DNA of 10,582 nt from Lachnoclostridium sp. UBA6475 (lineage in GTDB: Bacteria > Bacillota > Clostridia > Lachnospirales > Lachnospiraceae). Made by a program: the position numbers and the translations under genes. Positions 5,605-10,582 of this stretch are shown piece after piece. Position 1 is the first letter of the stretch. Each line of letters begins with the position of its first letter. The stretch lies in the NCBI GenBank assembly GCA_002435545.1, contig DJNB01000011.1, forward strand, positions 26,984 through 37,565, written 5' to 3'. The notes under the pieces were generated by a model, which searched no databases, was not told where the DNA came from, and saw only the letters and a list, made by a program, of their open reading frames with translations.

Positions 5605-6492
5605 TTATCTAACATTTTCTATTATGAATGACATAAATTTATGTGCTGCATTACTCAGCCGTTCGTAATCCTGATAAATGAAAGCAATACTCCATGTAAT
5701 ATCTTTATCATCGAATGGAACCATCACAAGATTTCCATAAACGCCTTGATCATACATCGGTTCAAGACTTAATGCGACTCCACGCCCCTTATTTACCAGA
5801 CTGATCAGTTGATTTGCATCCGATGATTCAAAGGCGACCTTCGGTTCAAAATGATATCTTTTTGCATAATGCCACACCAGATTTTTGTAATACGATTTCT
5901 TGTCAAGCATTAGGAAATTCTCATTTTTCAGTTCTGAAAAATTCACCGATTGTTTTTTTGCCAGAGGATTATCTTTGTGCACAAAAAGATATAAGGGAAA
6001 TGTTTTCACCAAAGTATATGGAATCTTTTCGCCATGTCGATTCTCTGGAATTGCAAGAAGTCCTAAGTGTGTCACGTTTTCCTCAACATATTTATCACAG
6101 TCTGCGTCAGACAATTCTAACATTTCAAGTGATATGTTTTTATATTTCTCCTGAAAATCAAACAACAACTCCGGATCAATACATCGAAATATCAGTGGTG
6201 CACAACAGAATTGCAGCTTCACGGGCTGACTCTCGAAATGTTCTGTAACTTCATCTAATACATGATGATACTGCGTCATCAGAGGACTAAATTTATTTAG
6301 AAGATACATTCCCTCTTTGGTAAGACTTATTCCTTTTACGGTTCTTTGGAATAGCTGACAGCCCAATTCCTGTTCCATGCCTGCGATACATCTGCTCAAT
6401 GCCTGCTGTGAGATATAAAGTGCTTCTGCCGCTTTGGACATAGATGTGTACTCACAGGTTTTTAAAAAATATTCTATATGCTTAAATTCCAT
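5605..6492 (-). CDS. LysR-family transcriptional regulator
   Basis: This 295-residue regulator is of normal LysR length. The start is taken at ATG 6492 (MEFKHIEYFLKTCEY) because GGAAG on the minus strand sits about 6-10 nt upstream; the alternative GTG at 6501 lies on top of that site. The helix-turn-helix covers about residues 18-60 with the family pattern SMSKAAEALYISQQALSR and LGCQLFQRTVKGISLTKEG. The remainder is the two-lobed effector domain (LGLLAIPENR; LVNKGRGVALSLEPM). The effector is not predictable. It is divergent from the plus-strand unit at about 6600, whose promoter lies some 70 nt from a perfect inverted repeat at 6522-6540. That unit, now split by an IS, would be its usual target. 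Confidence 0.93.
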   Translation of the reverse strand: MEFKHIEYFLKTCEYTSMSKAAEALYISQQALSRCIAGMEQELGCQLFQRTVKGISLTKEGMYLLNKFSPLMTQYHHVLDEVTEHFESQPVKLQFCCAPLIFRCIDPELLFDFQEKYKNISLEMLELSDADCDKYVEENVTHLGLLAIPENRHGEKIPYTLVKTFPLYLFVHKDNPLAKKQSVNFSELKNENFLMLDKKSYYKNLVWHYAKRYHFEPKVAFESSDANQLISLVNKGRGVALSLEPMYDQGVYGNLVMVPFDDKDITWSIAFIYQDYERLSNAAHKFMSFIIENVR

Positions 6493-6600
6493 CGCTATCA
6501 CTTCCTTTCACATACATTATACTACAATTTCAAGTTGTAGCCTATACAAATTTTCAGCCATTTTTCAAATGTGCCGACTGTGTTATAGTATAGTTACAGC
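6493..6600. promoter_or_regulatory. divergent LysR control region
   Basis: The inverted repeat CTACAA-N7-TTGTAG at 6522-6540 has perfect 6-nt arms. On the minus strand TATAAT (6521-6516) is a good -10 for the LysR gene, immediately beside the repeat, so binding would repress it. On the plus strand TATAGT occurs at 6584-6589 and 6589-6594 without a good -35, typical of an activated promoter. The repeat centre lies near -70 relative to a start at about 6600, where LysR activators usually bind. Confidence 0.6.
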
Positions 6601-6669
6601 AAGGGAAACGAACGATGCAAGCTCATCATTCACCCAGGCAAACATTAGATCAGAAAGGGAGGTAACAAA

Positions 6670-6732
6670 ATGTCATTTCTGAAAAAACTTTTTAATCATA
6701 CGCACACATATAAGCATTCCTATAGAACATGA
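6670..6732 (+). CDS. tiny ORF behind a strong RBS, possibly truncated by the IS
   Basis: ATG 6670 is preceded by GGGAGGT (about 6657-6663), among the best ribosome binding sites in the window. It encodes MSFLKKLFNHTHTYKHSYRT and stops at TGA 6732, just where the IS110-family element begins (putative end at 6730). The stop may therefore be supplied by the element, making this the 5' stub of a longer gene. It could also be a real short peptide or leader of the LysR-controlled unit. No family is recognised. Confidence 0.4.
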   Translation: MSFLKKLFNHTHTYKHSYRT

Positions 6733-6735
6733 AAT

Positions 6736-6764
6736 TTGCAATAAATAAAATCTCCCCGTATGAT
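6736..6764 (+). promoter_or_regulatory. transposase promoter
   Basis: TTGCAA (6736-6741), a 17-bp spacer and TATGAT (6759-6764) predict a start near 6771, some 46 nt before the transposase ATG. The -35 overlaps the left inverted repeat. Confidence 0.55.
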
Positions 6765-6813
6765 GTATATGAGTTTGACGACTTAATACATCACAAAACA
6801 AAGGAGATTTTAT
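6745..6813 (+). promoter_or_regulatory. hairpin that hides the transposase RBS in read-through RNA
   Basis: ATAAAATCTCC (6745-6755) is the exact complement of GGAGATTTTAT (6803-6813), and inside it TGATGTAT (6761-6768) pairs with ATACATCA (6786-6793). The GGAG of the transposase ribosome binding site (AAAGGAG, about 6800-6806) is in the 3' arm. A transcript starting at the internal promoter (about 6771) lacks both 5' arms, so only RNA entering from outside would fold this way. IS10 and IS200 are known to limit transposase made by outside transcription in a similar manner. Confidence 0.6.
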
Positions 6814-6816
6814 AAC

Positions 6817-8120
6817 ATGAGTAAAAGAAACCATTTAAAGGAACGCTTAAATAAAAAACTTGAAGCAATCACATTCGAGACATTAATTGTCGGTGTCGAT
6901 ATTGCAAAACATAACCAGTGGGCAAGATTTGTAGATTGCCGTGGCATTGAGCATAATAAGGCTCTTAAATTTGAAAATAATCGGAATGGTTTCAATGCTA
7001 TCTTAACAAGGATTTATGAAATTTGCAAGCAGGAAGATTTCAATAAGGTTATTGTTGGAATGGAGCCAACCGGACATTACTGGAAGGCATTTGCAAATTT
7101 CCTGTTAAAGCAGGCAAAAATCACGGTTGTATTGGTAAATCCATATCATACCAAAAGGGCAAAGGAACTGGATGATAACAGCCAGACAAAATCAGATAAA
7201 AAGGATGCTCTTACCATAGCCAGGCTGGTAAAAGACGGACGATATTTTGAGACATATCTTCCTCATGATGTTTATGCAGAATTGCGGGGACTTACAACAA
7301 CCAGACACAGTATGAATAAGAGAAAGAAATCCATTATCAATACAATTACTGCGGTATTGGATGAATATTTTCCAGAGTATGGAACAGTATTTAAACAACC
7401 TTTTAAAGGGAAAGCATCCATGCATCTTCTGAAAGTATGCCCTATTCCTAAGTTTATATTGGAATTAGGGGAAGATGGTGTGCTGGACGAAATAAAAAAG
7501 GCAGTCAAAAAGACGGTTGGCAGAAAAAGGCAGCCCAGTTGATAGAAGCTGCGAAAGACAGTATAGGTGTTGATTACGGTGAAAAGGCAGCCCGCTTTAA
7601 AATACAGCAACTGATGGAAGAACTGGAACTAATAACAAACCAGTTGAAATCAGTGGAAGAGGAAATGTCAGAAGCACTGAAGAAAACAGAAATAGCAGAA
7701 TACTTGATGAGCATACCCGGAATAGGAGTAGTTTCACTTGCAACATGCCTGGGTGAATTGGGAGACCCGTTGCGTTTTGAGAACGCAAGACAGATGAGCC
7801 GTTTAGCGGGATATAACCTAATCGAGGATAGTTCCGGGAAAAATAAGAGTGGAACATGTATTTCAAAGAGGGGAAGAAAAAATCTTCGAAGTGTGTTGTA
7901 TCAGATTTCACTTACCATGGTGGCAAACAATAAGGAACTGCGTCAGCTTTATGATTACCTGAAAACAAGGGAAAATAATCCGTTAAAAAAGATGCAGGCA
8001 CTGGTGGTTATAAGTAAAAAGGTGCTTACCCTTATATTTACACTGTCGAAAAAGAAAGCTTATTATGAACCGGAGCTTGTCTTCGGAAGTTATAGAAAGA
8101 GTCAGCTACAGGCGGCTTAA
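6817..8120 (+). pseudogene. IS110-family DEDD transposase, split by a frame change
   Basis: The N-terminal frame (6817-7542) has the RuvC-like DEDD site: Asp28 in VGVDIAKH, Glu83 in GMEPTGHYW, and Asp127/Asp130 in KSDKKDALTIARLVKDGRY. The C-terminal frame, ending at 8120, is the Transposase_20 domain with IPGIGVVSLATCLGELGD, FENARQMSRLAGYNL, and SSGKNKSGTCISKRGRKNLR holding the serine-rich catalytic segment. Continuity needs a -1 shift at an A5 run (7507-7511). After it the reading DGWQKKAAQLIEAA follows naturally from VKK, and the joined product would be about 434 residues, normal for the family. IS110 transposases are usually a single frame, so loss of one A from an A6 run (mutation or sequencing error) is more likely than programmed slippage. 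The ribosome binding site AAAGGAG precedes ATG 6817. As read, the recombinase is inactive. Confidence 0.88.
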
Positions 8121-8367
8121 CAGATTTATAGTGCCGATACAGGTACAGGGATAAGGAGGGTTCCTCCATCAGCCCAATGAGGCAGCAATCAAGCAAAAGT
8201 CTACCCTGTACCTTTATCCATAAAACAGAATGAAGGAATGTAAGGACACGGATCCAGTGAGAACTGATAGGGTAAGTGTATGGATAAACAAGGCAACTGA
8301 TTTATTAACAATGAATTGATACCGTCAAAGGTATTGAGATAAATTTCAAAAATATATCGGAGAGATG
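8121..8367 (+). ncRNA. structured 3' region of the IS, candidate guide (seek/bridge) RNA
   Basis: No ORF of note lies here. AGGTACAGGG (8141-8150) pairs perfectly with CCCTGTACCT (8204-8213), enclosing a GGAGG/CCTCC hairpin (8155-8159, 8163-8167) and a GCC/GGC stem-loop near 8172-8183. An alternative pairing of GGGATAAGG (8148-8156) with CCTTTATCC (8211-8219) is also possible. In the IS1111 group the guide RNA is encoded downstream of the transposase, and the 5' non-coding end here is too short to hold one. Expression and exact ends are not shown by the sequence. Confidence 0.4.
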
Positions 8368-8407
8368 TATTGACAAATTTCAAATATTGAGATAGGAGGA
8401 TACTAAC

Positions 8408-9178
8408 ATGACAAACAAAGACAAAGCATTGGCACTCATCAACACATTTGCAACTGGTGATACAGATGCAGCAAAAAATTTACTGGCTGAAGGATATATT
8501 CAGCACAATCTGGCTTACGGTACAGGCAGAGATGCTTTTTTAGGCTCTGTAACTTATCTCGCATCCGCACCGGTAAAAACAACTGTCAACAACATTCGTG
8601 CATTTGAAGATGGCGACAAAGTTTTCTTACAGACTGTTTATAATTTTGCAGGTGCTGGTGAGCAGGTAGCATTCGATATTTTCCGCTTTGACAGCAACGG
8701 AAAAATTGCTGAGCATTGGGATAATCTTGCTGCAAAGGCTGATCCAAATCCATCTGGTCGTACCCAGATTGACGGTACTATGGAAAAAGAACTTGTAAAT
8801 GCAGAAGAAACACGCAAAATTGTCTCTGCGTTTGTAGGTGATGTTCTCCGTGGCGAGCATCCGGAAAAGCTGACCAGCTATTTTGATGGAGATACTTATA
8901 TTCAGCACAACACAGGAATTGCTGATGGGCTTTCCGGACTCGGAGCAGCGCTTGAAGCTCTTGGCAAACAGGGCATTCAGATGATTTATGATCAAACTTA
9001 TCAGGTACTTGCAGACGGAAATTACGGTCTTGCAGTAAGTGAAGGCTCTTTTGGTGGTGCTCATACAAGTTACTACGATCTTTTCCGAGTTGAAAACGGC
9101 AAAATCGTCGAGCATTGGGATGTAATGGAAACTATCGCTGATGAATCTACATGGCAGAATCAGAACGGCAAATTTTAA
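8408..9178 (+). CDS. cytoplasmic double NTF2/SnoaL-like protein
   Basis: The 256 residues comprise two related NTF2-like domains, about 4-118 and 134-250. Each contains YIQHN (LAEGYIQHNLAYGTGR; DTYIQHNTGIADG) and a late strand plus EHWD (FRFDSNGKIAEHWDNLA; FRVENGKIVEHWDVMETIA). This is the pattern of SnoaL-like polyketide-cyclase or aldol-type proteins of COG4922 type. The reaction is unknown; His and Asp/Glu residues in the repeats would line the cone-shaped pocket. There is no signal peptide, so it is cytoplasmic. The ribosome binding site AGGAGGA precedes ATG 8408, and the IS ends about 25 nt upstream, so the original promoter of the gene has been displaced. It is followed after 33 nt by its lipoprotein paralogue. 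A LysR-controlled unit is likely before the IS insertion. Confidence 0.88.
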   Translation: MTNKDKALALINTFATGDTDAAKNLLAEGYIQHNLAYGTGRDAFLGSVTYLASAPVKTTVNNIRAFEDGDKVFLQTVYNFAGAGEQVAFDIFRFDSNGKIAEHWDNLAAKADPNPSGRTQIDGTMEKELVNAEETRKIVSAFVGDVLRGEHPEKLTSYFDGDTYIQHNTGIADGLSGLGAALEALGKQGIQMIYDQTYQVLADGNYGLAVSEGSFGGAHTSYYDLFRVENGKIVEHWDVMETIADESTWQNQNGKF

Positions 9179-9211
9179 AATACATTATAATATTTAAGGA
9201 GGACTCACACT

Positions 9212-10129
9212 ATGAAAAAAATTATCACACTTCTTTTAACCGTAACTTTAACAATGACTGCATTAGCAGGATGTTCAACATCCAGCAACAATGCTGACAA
9301 CACTGCTTCTTCCACCAGTGCAACTACACAGGAGACCGAATCGACAAAAACTGAACAGACCCAGACTGAAAAAGCTCTGGCATTGATAGATACTTTTGCA
9401 ACTGGAGATACCGATATTGCTAAAGAATTGCTTGCAGAAGATTATATTCAGCACAACCTTGCCTATGGTACTGGAAGAGACGCATTCATCGGTTCTGTCG
9501 AATACTTGGCTTCGGCAGATGAAAAAACCACTGTTGAAAACATCCGGGCATTTGAAGACGGTGACAAAGTACTTCTTCAGACTGTTTACAATTTTGCAGG
9601 TGCTGGCGAGCAGGTAGCATTCGACATTTTCAGATTTGACAACGAAGGAAAAATCGCCGAGCACTGGGATAACCTTGCTGCAAAGGCAGAGCCGAATCCA
9701 TCAGGACATACACAGATTGACGGAACCATGGAAGTAACCGATCTTGACAAAACTGAAGAAAATCGCAAACTCGTGGAAGATTTCCTTTATGATGTTATGC
9801 AGGGCAATAATTTAGACAAAACACCGGACTATTTTGATGGTGACACATATATTCAGCATAACACCGGCATTGCTGATGGCGTATCCGGTCTGAATGAAGC
9901 ACTTGCAGCACTTGCTGAACAGAATATTCAGATGATTTATACTACTACTCATCAGGTGCTTGCTCAGGGAAACTTTGTACTGGCAGTAAGTGAAGGTACC
10001 TTTGGTGATAAACCAACTGCTTACTATGACCTTTGGAGAGTAGAAAACGGCAAGATTGCTGAGCATTGGGATGTAATGGAAACGATTGCCGATAAATCCA
10101 CATGGCAAAACCAGAATGGAAAATTCTAA
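9212..10129 (+). CDS. lipoprotein double NTF2/SnoaL-like protein
   Basis: This 305-residue paralogue of the preceding gene carries an N-terminal export signal: KK followed by a hydrophobic segment and lipobox LAGC, with the lipidated Cys at residue 21. A Ser/Thr/Glu-rich linker runs from about 22 to 52. It then has the same two NTF2-like domains (about 53-170 and 180-298). Long identical stretches with the cytoplasmic copy include GAGEQVAFDIFRFD and AEHWDNLAAKA, but codons differ widely, so the duplication is old and the protein is under selection. It is anchored on the outer face of the cell membrane. The ribosome binding site AAGGAGGA (9196-9203) precedes ATG 9212. Enzyme or binding function is unknown. 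A good terminator follows at 10139-10178. Confidence 0.9.
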   Translation: MKKIITLLLTVTLTMTALAGCSTSSNNADNTASSTSATTQETESTKTEQTQTEKALALIDTFATGDTDIAKELLAEDYIQHNLAYGTGRDAFIGSVEYLASADEKTTVENIRAFEDGDKVLLQTVYNFAGAGEQVAFDIFRFDNEGKIAEHWDNLAAKAEPNPSGHTQIDGTMEVTDLDKTEENRKLVEDFLYDVMQGNNLDKTPDYFDGDTYIQHNTGIADGVSGLNEALAALAEQNIQMIYTTTHQVLAQGNFVLAVSEGTFGDKPTAYYDLWRVENGKIAEHWDVMETIADKSTWQNQNGKF

Positions 10130-10138
10130 TAAATTTTA

Positions 10139-10191
10139 ATAAAAGTCCTCCTTCAAAAATAGTAAGGGGGACTTTTATCATATTTTTTTAA
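10139..10191 (+). terminator. terminator after the lipoprotein gene
   Basis: A 15-bp stem with one G-T wobble runs from 10139-10153 to 10164-10178 around a 10-nt loop. It includes AAAAGTCC paired with GGACTTTT. A T7 run follows at about 10183-10189. Confidence 0.88.
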
Positions 10192-10348
10192 CAGGAAATA
10201 TTAAAGTTCAAGTGAATCTTCTGCATCTACCCACATCTGCAAATTTCCTTATCGTTAAATCAATCATTTGTTGCAAAAATCAGAAGCATTCCAATCAGTT
10301 CACCATGTCGCTTTTATTTTGTGTTATACTGTTTTATATGATTTTCTT
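10192..10348. other. AT-rich intergenic stretch, no gene seen
   Basis: Between the terminator and the hairpin array I see no ORF with a ribosome binding site and no RNA gene. Open frames that cross this stretch into the array on either strand are formed by repeat composition and are not supported as genes. The bases after 10510 also show no complete feature. Confidence 0.5.
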
Positions 10349-10509
10349 GGTCTCCGCTGCCGCTCTTCGTTCCACTACGGTCGGTTCAGAGCCAACGTCC
10401 ACTGGACGTTGTGAACCGGTCGGCACAGAGCAGATGTCCACTGGACATCTTGTGGTCTTCGCTTCGCTACGGTCGGTGCAAAGCGGACATCCACCGGATG
10501 TCCTGCACC
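10349..10509. repeat. array of three nested-hairpin repeats (REP/MITE-like)
   Basis: Three units of about 40 nt each begin CGGTCGG (10378, 10417, 10470), then continue as outer arm, RAGC, inner palindrome and outer arm. Unit 1: outer GGTTCA/TGAACC, inner 9-bp stem CAACGTCCA/TGGACGTTG. Unit 2: outer CACA/TGTG, inner AGATGTCCA/TGGACATCT. Unit 3: outer GGTGCA/TGCACC, inner GGACATCC/GGATGTCC. The arms differ between units yet stay complementary within each. A flanking TGGTCT-led segment before CGGTCGG occurs twice (about 10349 and 10453). It is much more GC-rich than its surroundings. Confidence 0.75.
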
Positions 10510-10582
10510 CTTGTATTTGCCCTTATCAGAGTTCGTAAACACTGGTGGGACGATATAACACAAGGGAAACAATAAGGGAAAG

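Larger units (their letters stand above)
6730..8382 (+). mobile_element. IS110-family insertion sequence (IS1111-like layout)
   Basis: The element holds one DEDD transposase gene and about 260 nt of structured non-coding sequence after it. Candidate (sub)terminal inverted repeats are TGAAATTTGCAATA at 6730-6743 and TATTGACAAATTTCA at 8368-8382; these are reverse complements apart from one extra base. IS110-family elements do not use classical terminal repeats, and the IS1111 group has subterminal ones, so true ends may lie a few bases outside. The element sits between a promoter-leader-ORF stub and the ribosome binding site of the first NTF2-like gene. A related motif at about 8333-8350 makes the right end uncertain. 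Confidence 0.7.

Noticed and set aside
5814..6248. Plus-strand open frame of 144 codons inside the LysR gene
   Set aside because: Antisense shadow of a clear LysR gene, with no ribosome binding site or family resemblance.
6434..6682. Plus-strand open frame across the LysR promoter
   Set aside because: Runs antisense through the regulator start and control region. Its last part overlaps the better-supported 6670 start in another frame.
8370..8398. TTGACA near the right IS end as an outward -35 driving the NTF2-like genes
   Set aside because: At 16-18 bp spacing there is only TAGGAG-like sequence, not a usable -10. A hybrid promoter is not supported.
10349..10509. CRISPR array
   Set aside because: Units are hairpins with varying arms and no constant repeat plus unique-spacer pattern; only three units and no cas genes are present.
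10212..10538. Plus-strand open frame of 108 codons across the hairpin array, and a minus-strand one at 10375-10572
   Set aside because: No ribosome binding site. Translation is dominated by the repeat units (recurring DVxWTxAL-like peptides on the minus strand), so both are by-products of repeat composition.
10510..10575. Possible third tail of the small membrane protein family (reading IRVRKHWWDDI)
   Set aside because: Only a loose resemblance to the VKDWWEE tail. Nucleotide similarity is too short to claim homology.

Overview
The window looks like chromosomal accessory DNA from a low-GC, Gram-positive, probably gut-associated Clostridia species (Lachnospiraceae-like). The reasons are strong AAGGAGG ribosome binding sites, AT-rich spacers, a classical FMN riboswitch, hairpin terminators with T-tails, a lipobox-type lipoprotein, and an array of short GC-rich hairpins at the right end. 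The species assignment is inference.

Left part (1-1740). The 3' end of an ABC/SMC-like ATPase gene overlaps the start of a TOPRIM-type gene, a pairing typical of AbiL/PARIS-like phage defence. The TOPRIM gene is cut off after about 45 recognisable residues. It is followed by an unrecognised coding fragment and a small two-helix membrane protein, then a strong terminator.

Centre (1830-5575). This is a redox and ADP-ribosylation module. An Rrf2-family repressor has a promoter overlapping a 19-bp palindrome (TGTAAC-N7-ATTACA type). Three more copies of the palindrome lie before a small PNPOx-like flavoprotein gene. An FMN riboswitch follows, and it precedes a three-gene operon: a PNPOx-like flavin domain fused to a two-cluster ferredoxin, a class-M sirtuin (SirTM, with Gln in place of the catalytic His), and a zinc macrodomain overlapping it by 4 nt. 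SirTM and zinc macrodomain are known partners as writer and eraser of protein ADP-ribosylation. Here the usual GcvH-L/LplA2 genes are absent, and flavin/Fe-S proteins with flavin-sensing and Rrf2 control take their place. The module ends in a decayed second copy of the small membrane protein gene from the left part, so it is flanked by imperfect direct repeats of about 100 bp.

Right part (5600-10582). A LysR-type regulator on the minus strand diverges from a plus-strand unit. That unit starts with a tiny ORF behind a strong ribosome binding site, is then interrupted by an IS110-family element (DEDD transposase split by a -1 frame change), and resumes with two paralogous double NTF2/SnoaL-like genes. 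One paralogue is predicted cytoplasmic and the other is a secreted lipoprotein. A terminator and a three-unit hairpin repeat array close the window.
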